A DNA stretch of 64,000 nt from Photorhabdus namnaonensis (GTDB taxonomy: Bacteria; Pseudomonadota; Gammaproteobacteria; Enterobacterales; Enterobacteriaceae): the NCBI RefSeq assembly GCF_001684335.1, contig NZ_LOIC01000053.1:54432-118431 (forward strand). Direction: 5' to 3'. The stretch's first letter is position 1, and every line of letters begins with the position of its first letter. The notes beneath the pieces are model-generated. The model had not been told where the DNA came from. It worked only from the letters and a program-made list of their open reading frames with translations, and did not search any database. This document shows, piece by piece, positions 1-7,717 of the stretch. The position numbers and the translations under genes are program-made.

Positions 1-2
1 GC

Positions 3-644
3 GTTATCACCCACGTGACCGGGTGTGATATGGGGCTATCCCACTATCTTATCCAGTCGGCCGGGGAGAAGGTCAATAACCCGCGTCACCTTATCAACGC
101 CGCCCGTAACCTGCGTCGTAAGCAGAAATCGTTCTCCCGCAAACAACAGGGCAGCGCTAACCGCGGCAAGGCCCGCTTACGTCTGGCGGCCGTCCATGAA
201 CGGGTAGCCCATGCTCGCGCCGATTTTCAACACAAACTCTCCCGAACAATGGTTGACGAAAACCAAGCGATCATTGTTGAGACGCTGAAATCGGCCAACA
301 TGATGAAGAATCACCACCTTGCCCGCGCTATCGGGGATGCGGGCTGGCATGGCTTCATCAAGAAACTGGAATACAAAGCCGCAGCGGCGGGCGTCCATCT
401 GGTCAAACTGGATCAGTGGTTCGCCAGTTCGAAAACCTGCCATTGCTGCGGTCAAAAAGTGCCAGAAATGCCGCTGAGTAAGCGGCTCTGGCAATGCCCT
501 TGCTGTCGAGTCGAACATGACCGCGATATCAATGCGGCGCTCAACATCCAGCGCAAGGGCATAACAGAATTACAGGCGGCGGGACTCGTCGTCTCTGCCC
601 ACGGAGGCCAGCGTAAATCCGTCATAAAGACGGTGGCGGCCTGA
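3..644 (+). mobile_element. tnpB: IS200/IS605 family TnpB (OrfB), 5' end outside window
   Basis: The reading frame is open from the first bases, so the N-terminus lies outside the window. What remains is the C-terminal nuclease half of TnpB, the RNA-guided RuvC-like nuclease carried by IS605-type elements. Three catalytic blocks can be read: TGCDMGL (RuvC I Asp), IIVETL (RuvC II Glu) and DRDINAALNI (RuvC III Asp). A four-cysteine zinc knuckle, CHCC...CPCC, sits between the last two. No internal stop is seen, so this copy may be intact. The right-end hairpin follows directly. Its position beside the nucleotide cluster at 710-5240 suggests a mobile boundary, but that is inference. Confidence 0.9.
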
Positions 645-655
645 GAAGTGGGAAG

Positions 656-687
656 CCTCGCCGTTTTTTACGGCGGGGAGCAGTCAC
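656..687 (+). repeat. IS605-type right-end hairpin
   Basis: Just after the tnpB stop lies an imperfect hairpin (CGCCGT, T-rich loop, ACGGCG) followed by GGGGAGCAGTCAC. IS200/IS605 elements end in subterminal hairpins of this kind, which are recognised by TnpA and give rise to the omega RNA of TnpB. A near-identical end is stranded at 43304-43322. Confidence 0.7.
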
Positions 688-709
688 GTACAGTATTTTC
701 TATACCGTA

Positions 710-1138
710 TTAACCTCGCATTTCGGTTATCTCTATTTCTTTATCGAAACGTAAATGCTCATCGGCTGCCATTGGAATCAACCAACGTAAATTATAGATC
801 ACATTATCGGGTAATGAATTTGTTTCATAGATATTGACGATCTCTTTTTCAATAGAATTGACAGAATAGACACGATCATCATACATATAGAGAAAATTTA
901 CCTGATAAACGTCAGGGCGAGTTAATACCGTAAATAATCGCCACTCTTCAGGTTGTGTTTCAATGCCGGCTTCTTCCGCAAATTCCCTCGCCATTGCCTG
1001 TTGGGGGCTTTCACCAGTTTCTATTTTTCCACCAACCCCGTTGAGCTTCCCTTTTTGCCAACTGGGTTGTAATTTTGAAATCAGGGAGACATGTTTTTTA
1101 TCTTTAGAAAACATAAACCCTGTTACATAGTTAATCAT
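710..1138 (-). CDS. Nudix hydrolase
   Basis: A 142-residue Nudix (MutT-like) hydrolase, which cleaves a nucleoside diphosphate linked to another group. The Nudix box is complete at about residues 36-59: GKIETGE, seven residues, then REFAEEAGI, fitting GX5EX7REUXEEXGU. I chose the ATG at 1138 because GGAG lies six bases upstream; a GTG at 1150 is possible but would overlap that ribosome site. The gene starts 16 bases after the stop of the PurA-like gene, so the two are almost certainly co-transcribed. The substrate cannot be read from the sequence. The context suggests a nucleotide made or repaired by the neighbouring enzymes. Confidence 0.88.
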   Translation of the reverse strand: MINYVTGFMFSKDKKHVSLISKLQPSWQKGKLNGVGGKIETGESPQQAMAREFAEEAGIETQPEEWRLFTVLTRPDVYQVNFLYMYDDRVYSVNSIEKEIVNIYETNSLPDNVIYNLRWLIPMAADEHLRFDKEIEITEMRG

Positions 1139-1154
1139 TATTTTCTCCACGCTT

Positions 1155-2414
1155 TTATTTCATGACTAATGTCTGATTTCTGTCTGGCCCATAGGAAATA
1201 TATTTGATTGGGATACCAGCATACTCTTGAATAAAAGTTAAGAAGTCAATCAGTTCAATAGGCAGTTCTGTTAAATGTGTATATGATGAGTTAAGTTCGC
1301 TCCAGGATTTAAATGTTTTATAGATAGGTTTAGCTCTATCGAGCTGCAATAATGCGTCATCGCAGCAGACGAGTTTATCATCAATTTCATAGGCAATAGC
1401 GACTTTTATTTCATGTAAACCAGCAAGAACATCAACATTCGTTATGGCGAGTTCTGTTACGCCATTGAGTTTCACCGCATGTTTAATCAGGGATAAGTCC
1501 AACCAGCCGCAACGTCTTGGCCTTTTTGAAACGGTGCCATACTCGTTCCCTCGTTCTCGAATATAATCAGCCTGTTCTGTTAATAATTCGGTGGGGAATG
1601 GCCCATTGCCGACACGGATCATATAAGATTTCATCACCCCGACAATATGCATTTTCTGTGCCGGTATACCTATCATGGCAAAGCAGGTTTGTACTAATGT
1701 CTGATATGCCACGGTATAAGGATAAGTACCAAAACTATTATCTAAGAAAGTGGCTTGTGATGTTTCAAGTAAAACATTTTCTCCCGAATTAAGTAAATCA
1801 CCGATAACTTCATTAGTGAAGGTGAAATAGGGTGCTATTCTTTTGCCATATTGATAAGTTTCCTCTAACATCTCTTCAAAATCTAATGTAGCTTGTGCAT
1901 TAAAAACATGGTTGATCTGTTTTTCTCTGATATTCCAAAGAAATTCTAATTTACTTCTTAATTTTTCTTTATCTAACGTATCAATAAGCCGAATGCCATG
2001 ACGATTGGTTTTGTCTTCAACACAGGCCCCGACACCGACACCAACTGAACCTATTTTCTGCTTACCTTTATATTTTTCTGACGCTTTATTTAATTCAGCG
2101 TGTAATGGTAAGACGATATGGCAGCGCGGATCGATAAATATATTAGAATCAATGTTTTCTTTTTGTATAAAATCGATCTCTTTAACCAGAACCGGAAGAC
2201 TGATTAAAGCACCTTGGCAGATATATAAATTCTTTTTGTTGAGTGAGGCTGGTAATTGAGAAAATGAGCCTCTTAGATTACCATGTTGCACACAATGACC
2301 TGCGTTAGCGCCGCCATTGAATCGAGCAATGTTATTGATGTTGCTAGATAAATAGTCAACAAATTTTCCTTTACCTTCATCTCCAAATTGGAGTCCAACT
2401 ACAGCAATTAACAT
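1155..2414 (-). CDS. Diverged adenylosuccinate synthetase (PurA/PurZ-like)
   Basis: A 419-residue protein of the PurA fold; the family normally joins aspartate to IMP using GTP. Conserved parts: GDEGKGK (Asp12, Lys15), NAGH (His40), GTYPY at 229-233 and GPFPTEL at 271-277. Two key places differ from E. coli PurA. The guanine-recognition motif T-K-x-D reads T-N-V-D at 325-328. The aspartate-binding loop after NEYG reads TVSKRPRR (294-301) instead of ATTGRRRR. The switch region at 122-131 is also changed. Phage PurZ enzymes, which act on dGMP and can use ATP, show that this fold can change substrate. A paralogue with another substrate or phosphate donor is therefore likely, by inference. The start at 2414 has AAGGA eight bases upstream. 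Confidence 0.85.
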   Translation of the reverse strand: MLIAVVGLQFGDEGKGKFVDYLSSNINNIARFNGGANAGHCVQHGNLRGSFSQLPASLNKKNLYICQGALISLPVLVKEIDFIQKENIDSNIFIDPRCHIVLPLHAELNKASEKYKGKQKIGSVGVGVGACVEDKTNRHGIRLIDTLDKEKLRSKLEFLWNIREKQINHVFNAQATLDFEEMLEETYQYGKRIAPYFTFTNEVIGDLLNSGENVLLETSQATFLDNSFGTYPYTVAYQTLVQTCFAMIGIPAQKMHIVGVMKSYMIRVGNGPFPTELLTEQADYIRERGNEYGTVSKRPRRCGWLDLSLIKHAVKLNGVTELAITNVDVLAGLHEIKVAIAYEIDDKLVCCDDALLQLDRAKPIYKTFKSWSELNSSYTHLTELPIELIDFLTFIQEYAGIPIKYISYGPDRNQTLVMK

Positions 2415-2587
2415 GAATCTATTCCTTAATTATTTATTGGTTTACTCTAAATAATAGTTAAATCGTCCATTTTTGTTTATCTTTTTTAAGATAAATAATC
2501 TGTTCTTTTAAAACCAATATTCTAAATATCTATTCATATGACGTTATAAATTATCACTTTTTTTATCCGATTATTTTGAATAATCTC

Positions 2588-3253
2588 TTATTGTTGTTTA
2601 TGAACTAAGGAGTCAGCTATTAATAACGCTTCACTTAATGTATCAACAATAGGAACACCGGCAGCTTCAAGACTGACACGGCTGTGGGTTCCTCCGGTAT
2701 AAAGAATGGCATGAGTTCCTGCGGCTAACGCGGCAATCGCGTCATCGGTAGCGTCGCCAATAACCACACTTTGCTCAGGAGAAATATTGAGTTTTTTGAG
2801 ATGATTAGCTAATTGCTCTGATTTGCCGGTGGTCAATAATGGCGTATTTCTACCATCTATTTGGGTAAAGAATTTACCAATACCATGATTATCAAGCATA
2901 GGGACCAATTCATGATGTTCCATCAGTGAACATAATGACTGAGTTGCCCCTGTTTCATAACGGGAAGCGAGGAGTTGACTCACACCTTCCGTTAGACTGG
3001 CTTTCTGAATACCTGGACGATAGTGGAAATTAAATATTTTCCCGATAACTGACCATTCAGAAGATGAAGGTTCACGGCCAATCACTTGTTTATAGAAAGT
3101 TTGTACTGGAACACAATAATGTTCCCGATATTGTTCCAGCGTCAGTGGTTCAATACCAATTTCTGCCAGTGCAAAATTGGTTGCGCTCAATGAAACATTG
3201 ACATCATTAAGTAATGTGCCATTCCAATCCCAAATAATATGTGCTGTTGTCAT
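2588..3253 (-). CDS. HAD-superfamily phosphatase
   Basis: A 221-residue haloacid dehalogenase-type phosphatase resembling phosphoglycolate phosphatases. Motif I is DWNGTLL (nucleophile Asp9, acid Asp11 position occupied by Asn-Gly, see below), motif III is the Lys in GKSEQLANHL, and motif IV is GDATDDAIAA. In motif I the usual DxDGT reads DWNGT, so the general acid Asp is replaced by Asn; this occurs in some family members but may alter activity. The start overlaps the stop of the upstream phosphoribosyltransferase gene by four bases, indicating translational coupling. A role in removing phosphate from a nucleotide-like product of the cluster is inference. About 170 AT-rich bases separate it from the PurA-like gene, possibly holding a second promoter. 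Confidence 0.82.
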   Translation of the reverse strand: MTTAHIIWDWNGTLLNDVNVSLSATNFALAEIGIEPLTLEQYREHYCVPVQTFYKQVIGREPSSSEWSVIGKIFNFHYRPGIQKASLTEGVSQLLASRYETGATQSLCSLMEHHELVPMLDNHGIGKFFTQIDGRNTPLLTTGKSEQLANHLKKLNISPEQSVVIGDATDDAIAALAAGTHAILYTGGTHSRVSLEAAGVPIVDTLSEALLIADSLVHKQQ

Positions 3254-4461
3254 AAGCAGTTAACTCTCCCTTTTCCAAACTCATTTTTGTGCGCTGAACA
3301 TTCAGAACATTGATATGCCAGAGCTTTAAATGCATCGATTGGCTGTTCATAATTCAGCGGTGTTTGTGCTTTTAGATTTAATAAAAAACGCAATAATTTG
3401 GCTGCCCATGTTGAATCTGTCAGGGTGTCATGAAGAACAGACAATAAACTGTATGAATAAGCAACCCAATCCGCTGTGGTTGTATGAGCATATTTATCAT
3501 CTGTGAAAGGCTGATGAACTAAGCGATTCAGGACTTGATGATGCCTGAAACACCAAGGCGTCAATACATCTAAAGTTTCAGGGTTGAATACGCGATCAGA
3601 ATGCCCATAAACACGGGCACGTAATAATTTTTCCCAATGTAGTTCGACGGCGCGGGCCTTCGGACGTCGCCCGGTTTGAGCCATGACCAGATCGATTGCC
3701 TGACATAAGGTGTCGCCTGTTCCGCAATTATCATCAATAATTGTCACTGTTTGCCCAGGTGGAATATTGCGCCCCCAGAGATGAGTGCTCTTGCAAGCTG
3801 TATCATCGTAACGTGAGACTTTCACTAAATTGAGTTCGCTATCCCATGCCGCGGCTGTGACCGCCGCCGCCGCTGATCCTCCTAACATGATGCCAACAAC
3901 AGAGGAGTTGGGGCATTTGTCAATTTGTGCCGCGGCCAAAGTTAACAAATGATTATCTCCTTCAATAAACGGTCTGGGCACTTTGTGTTCCGCATATGAA
4001 GGCAATGTCAGGTCATGGATCGGAGAGGATGAAAAAGTAAATGCTGTCCCCATCAGCGTTGAGCTGACGACTTTTGCACACTCTTTTATCCCATCGATGA
4101 ATGGCACAATATCTTTGTTAACCGTCTGCGGAGAACTTAATAAGCTATCAACAATTCTGAGCAATTTTGCCAGGCTATGATCGGCCAAGATATATTTTGA
4201 TGGGGCAGTACACCGCTTATCGCTACACTCAAGTTGAGAGATGTATTCTGTGTAATATTTCGCCGTCATCAGTAGCTCGTGACAAGGTTTTTGTTCATAA
4301 TAGGCCGTACCGCGGGAACCGACGAATGCTGGTTTCTCTGTGAGTAAGCCAGGTAGCGCCATCACTTCTTTCGTTAAATAGCGTGTTTCAGGCACGCTAC
4401 GTAATTCGCCCAGTAAACCAATAGAACGAAGATCCAAAGCAGGAGATAAATATTCAGGCAT
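3250..4461 (-). CDS. Type I phosphoribosyltransferase-like protein, unknown substrate
   Basis: A 403-residue protein that I do not recognise as any standard purine, pyrimidine or histidine enzyme. The only clear signature is a PRPP-binding loop at about 239-251, VTIIDDNCGTGDT, preceded by a hydrophobic beta strand, as in type I phosphoribosyltransferases. About 190 residues before and 150 after that core are unassigned. Cys pairs occur near residue 79-84 (CSDKRC) and in the tail (CSECSAH), but no full metal motif is evident. It lies two bases after the PriA-like gene and overlaps the HAD gene, so all three form one operon. A PRPP- or ribose-phosphate-binding role is likely; the reaction is unknown. 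Confidence 0.6.
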   Translation of the reverse strand: MPEYLSPALDLRSIGLLGELRSVPETRYLTKEVMALPGLLTEKPAFVGSRGTAYYEQKPCHELLMTAKYYTEYISQLECSDKRCTAPSKYILADHSLAKLLRIVDSLLSSPQTVNKDIVPFIDGIKECAKVVSSTLMGTAFTFSSSPIHDLTLPSYAEHKVPRPFIEGDNHLLTLAAAQIDKCPNSSVVGIMLGGSAAAAVTAAAWDSELNLVKVSRYDDTACKSTHLWGRNIPPGQTVTIIDDNCGTGDTLCQAIDLVMAQTGRRPKARAVELHWEKLLRARVYGHSDRVFNPETLDVLTPWCFRHHQVLNRLVHQPFTDDKYAHTTTADWVAYSYSLLSVLHDTLTDSTWAAKLLRFLLNLKAQTPLNYEQPIDAFKALAYQCSECSAHKNEFGKGRVNCL

Positions 4462-4463
4462 AT

Positions 4464-5240
4464 TTAGCGTCTCGATGATTGCGTTGCAGCAAGGGCATCT
4501 TCGAGAGGAACCTTACCAATATGTAGAGCTTGACCAAGAATTGCGCCTTCGACGCCGATAGAGGACAGATCTGCTAAAGCGCGAAGATCATCCAAACTTG
4601 ATACTCCACCGCCGGCAATAACGGGTGATGACGTTTTCGCACAGACTTCCTGTAATAATGTGAAGTTTGGCGAACTCATCATGCCTCCCCGCTCAACATC
4701 GGTGACGACGTAGCGTTGGCAACCCTGTTTATCAAGGCGCTCAAGAACATCCCAGAGATTGCCCTTGCTGACATTCCATCCATGCGTTGCCAGTTGATAA
4801 CCTTCTGATGTGCTTTTTACATCCAGAGCAATGGCAATCTTATCGCCATATTCGGCAATGGCTCGGGCACACCAATCGGGATTTTCTAATGCTGCGGTTC
4901 CCAAATTAACTCGTTGGCATCCAGTTGCTAATACTTTGCGCAAGATGGTTTCGTCTCTGATTCCGCCGCAGACCTGTACGTTAATGTCGACCGCAGCTAG
5001 AACATCAGCAATAAGATGGCTGTTTGAGCCTCGTCCTGACGCGGCGTCAAGATCAACAACATGTATCCATTTTGCCCCGGCATTTTGCCAGGCCAGCGCT
5101 ACTTCGGCCGGAGTGCCTAAAGGCCGCCGTAATGTTGGGCTTTCACCACGGGTTAATCGAATGGCGGAATTTGATGTCATTGCTATTCCGTCAACAATAT
5201 CTACAGAGGGAAATATCTCGAATGTTTCCTTACTTATCAT
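4464..5240 (-). CDS. PriA/HisA-like phosphoribosyl isomerase
   Basis: A 258-residue TIM barrel of the HisA family, which isomerises ProFAR to PRFAR in histidine synthesis; actinobacterial PriA also does the TrpF reaction. The catalytic Asp pair is present at Asp14 (SVDIVDG) and Asp181 (VTDVERGG), with phosphate loops CGGIRD and AGGGVSSLDDLRA. The text matches actinobacterial PriA better than enterobacterial HisA: ATGCQRVNLGTAALENP, NLWDVLERLD and the GW at 154-155 are typical of PriA. It is not in a his operon, so it is probably a paralogue. The ATG at 5240 has AGGA eight bases upstream, better than the ATG at 5249. It leads an operon reading into the phosphoribosyltransferase-like gene. Confidence 0.83.
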   Translation of the reverse strand: MISKETFEIFPSVDIVDGIAMTSNSAIRLTRGESPTLRRPLGTPAEVALAWQNAGAKWIHVVDLDAASGRGSNSHLIADVLAAVDINVQVCGGIRDETILRKVLATGCQRVNLGTAALENPDWCARAIAEYGDKIAIALDVKSTSEGYQLATHGWNVSKGNLWDVLERLDKQGCQRYVVTDVERGGMMSSPNFTLLQEVCAKTSSPVIAGGGVSSLDDLRALADLSSIGVEGAILGQALHIGKVPLEDALAATQSSRR

Positions 5241-6100
5241 TGAATGCATCCTAATTAATTATTTAAAGATTAATAACCATTGTGACTAATGCAATTACAG
5301 CTCGTAACGTAACGAACAAATATGTCTTTTATTTCTTTAAGAATAAACAGATTAAATAATAAACCTGTTGATTTAATGAACTCAATAACCGTTCACCGAT
5401 TCATAATAGTGGAAAGAAAAAATTTCTCAATACGGTTATTCGCTAAATATAGCAATTTGGATAACTTTGTTCAGCTAGTAAATCTTATATTTACTTAAGA
5501 AGGGTTAATTTGGTAATAGGTGAACAGAGATTCAGCTTAAATATATAAGGAGTGAATTCTGCTAATGTCGTCAGGAAGAATTTAATTTTATTTATCTAAT
5601 GTTTTAATTGTCTAAAATAATATAGATCTGTTTTTTTGATTAATGTCTTCAATATATTCTGATTTATTTTAAATAACAGAATTTAAAAATTTTTTATTTT
5701 GGTTGTTATTTATGGTTATGATGAAGCTATAATTTTAGCTAATTGATAATAGTAACGACAATAAATATATAATTACATGAAATTTATTCTGAATAATTAT
5801 TTGTTTGTATTATATGTGAACATATTTCATCGAGGATTTCTACAAATGTTTTTTTATTGTCAATAATGATAATTATTATAATAATATAGTTTCGTTGTGG
5901 GTTATATGGCTACATATTATCAATTCTATTGATTTTAATATCCAGAGTAGAGAACTTCGCTGATATAGCAATATAATCCTCTTTGGATAAGGGTGTTTAT
6001 TAGTGATTTTTATATGTAACTCTATGTGATGGGATTATATTTCCACATTAATTGGAGATATAATTAAGAATAAATAATTAAGACATCGTATTACCGAATA
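5241..6100. other. Long AT-rich gene-free spacer
   Basis: About 860 bases with no credible gene. It must hold the promoter of the minus-strand nucleotide cluster near its left end. I see many A/T runs and short ATG starts, such as a six-codon frame near 5565 behind AAGGAG, but nothing coding. The base composition is markedly more AT-rich than the fdo genes next door. Confidence 0.6.
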
Positions 6101-6126
6101 AACGCAACCTGTTGTCAGGCTGCGTT
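6101..6126 (-). terminator. Terminator of fdoGHI
   Basis: Inverted repeat AACGCAgCCTG / CAGGtTGCGTT with an ACAA loop on the minus strand, followed by TTATT. It lies 12 bases past the fdoI stop, as expected for the end of the formate dehydrogenase operon. Confidence 0.7.
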
Positions 6127-6137
6127 CCGATTGAACA

Positions 6138-6779
6138 CTAAGGATTCATCTTATCTTGTTTCGTTTTCTGACGGATTTCTCTGTACCAGCGAGGATGATG
6201 TTTCTTCGCCCAGCCACGAGTTACCCAACCTTCGACCATTGCCCGAATAGAGCCTTTTACCCAAAATGCGGCATAGACATGTATCATAATCAGCAGGATC
6301 AGGCCAATTCCAGCCAGAGAGTGCGCCAGAAGCGCAAGCCGGATCAGAGGGATAGAGAAGAAATCGGCAAAATAGGGGCGCCAGATAATCACACCACTGA
6401 TAGCCAATAAAATCAGGCAACCACTGATAGACCAGTAAATGCCTTTTTGACCCAGATTATATTGGCCGATATCGCCAGCCTCCTCATTTCTTATGATTTT
6501 ATGGATGTTTTTCAGCCAAACAAGATCTTCTTTGTCGATAAAGTTATGTTTGAAATATCTGAAAAACATAAAGATAAATAAGAGAAACATGGCTGAACCA
6601 ATAAACGGATGTAATATCCGTGCTAACTGTGGCGTGCCGAATATATTCATCAGCCAGTTAAAAGAGGGAAAAAAGAGTCCTAACCCGCTGATACCGGTAA
6701 ACAGAAAGCAGAGGACGACTGACCAGTGATTTATTCGTTCAATCGGTGAGTAACGGAGAATCGTATCTTTTTTCTTCAT
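6138..6779 (-). CDS. fdoI: Formate dehydrogenase cytochrome b556 subunit
   Basis: A 213-residue inner-membrane diheme cytochrome b, the gamma subunit of respiratory formate dehydrogenase. It accepts electrons from the iron-sulfur subunit and passes them to quinone. Four hydrophobic segments are visible, with His residues near the first (RINHWSVV), in the second (LHPFIGSA), and in the last (AHSLAG and MIHVYAAFW) that match the heme ligands of FdnI/FdoI. Length agrees with E. coli FdoI (211). Its start overlaps the fdoH stop by four bases, so it is the last gene of a three-gene operon with the terminator at 6101-6126. Confidence 0.93.
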   Translation of the reverse strand: MKKKDTILRYSPIERINHWSVVLCFLFTGISGLGLFFPSFNWLMNIFGTPQLARILHPFIGSAMFLLFIFMFFRYFKHNFIDKEDLVWLKNIHKIIRNEEAGDIGQYNLGQKGIYWSISGCLILLAISGVIIWRPYFADFFSIPLIRLALLAHSLAGIGLILLIMIHVYAAFWVKGSIRAMVEGWVTRGWAKKHHPRWYREIRQKTKQDKMNP

Positions 6780-7705
6780 GACAGTTTCTCCTCGTTTGTG
6801 GATTGCTCAGCCTTTTCATCATCTTGTCTGGCATGCTCTTCGTCTTGTTCGTTGGTTCGATTTGGACCAATGCCGACATAATGGAAAATACTGGCGGCGA
6901 ATGTCGCAGCGAAACCTATGGCGGCTAGCGGCTTCCAAATGCCTTTCCAGAAGGTCACGGTTGAGCTGATGGTTGGATTATCAGGCAGACCATGATAAAG
7001 CTGAGGTTTGTCCGCATGATGCAAAACATACATCACATGCGTCCCCCCAACCCCTTGCGGATCGTATAAACCCGCGTTCTGATAACCGCGACCTTTGAGT
7101 TCCGTTACCCGTTCGGAGGCCAGATTTTTCATGTCCTCTTTGGTGCCGAAATGAATGGCGCCGGTCGGACAAGTTTTTACACAGGCGGGTTCTTGGCCGA
7201 CGCCAACGCGATCGACGCACAGAGTACATTTATATGCCCGATTGTCTTCTTTATTGATCCGCGGCACATTGAACGGACAACCCGCGATACAGTAACCACA
7301 GCCGATACAGTGCTCTGACTGGAAATCCACAATGCCATTGGCATACTGAATAATCGCACCTGTTGAGGGACACGCTTTCAGACAGCCCGGGTCAGCGCAG
7401 TGCATACAGCCATCTTTACGGATAAGCCACTCCAGTTTGCCGTGCTCTTCTACTTCGGAGAAGCGCATCACAGTCCATGATTTAGCCGTCAGATCGGTGG
7501 GGTTGTCATAAACACCAACATTAAAGCCCACTTCGTCGCGAATATCGTTCCATTCTGAACAGGCCACCTGACAGGCTTTACAGCCAATACAGGTGGTAAC
7601 GTCGATCAGTTTTGCCACTTCTTCTTGATGATCACGGGCACGTGGCGCCGGGGTAAAGGAATGCGTGGCGGATTGACGAATAATATCTTGAGATTGCATT
7701 GCCAT
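6776..7705 (-). CDS. fdoH: Formate dehydrogenase iron-sulfur (beta) subunit
   Basis: A 309-residue electron-transfer subunit with four [4Fe-4S] sets. The cysteine clusters are readable in order: [35 protein letters not shown] and CTLC...CVKTC. A single C-terminal membrane anchor (about residues 255-280) is followed by an acidic, Gln-rich tail. The subunit carries electrons from the molybdopterin subunit across the periplasmic face to the cytochrome. It begins 12 bases after the fdoG stop. The length is close to E. coli FdoH (300), with the extra residues in the tail. Confidence 0.95.
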   Translation of the reverse strand: MAMQSQDIIRQSATHSFTPAPRARDHQEEVAKLIDVTTCIGCKACQVACSEWNDIRDEVGFNVGVYDNPTDLTAKSWTVMRFSEVEEHGKLEWLIRKDGCMHCADPGCLKACPSTGAIIQYANGIVDFQSEHCIGCGYCIAGCPFNVPRINKEDNRAYKCTLCVDRVGVGQEPACVKTCPTGAIHFGTKEDMKNLASERVTELKGRGYQNAGLYDPQGVGGTHVMYVLHHADKPQLYHGLPDNPTISSTVTFWKGIWKPLAAIGFAATFAASIFHYVGIGPNRTNEQDEEHARQDDEKAEQSTNEEKLS

Positions 7706-7717
7706 AATTCGCTCCTG

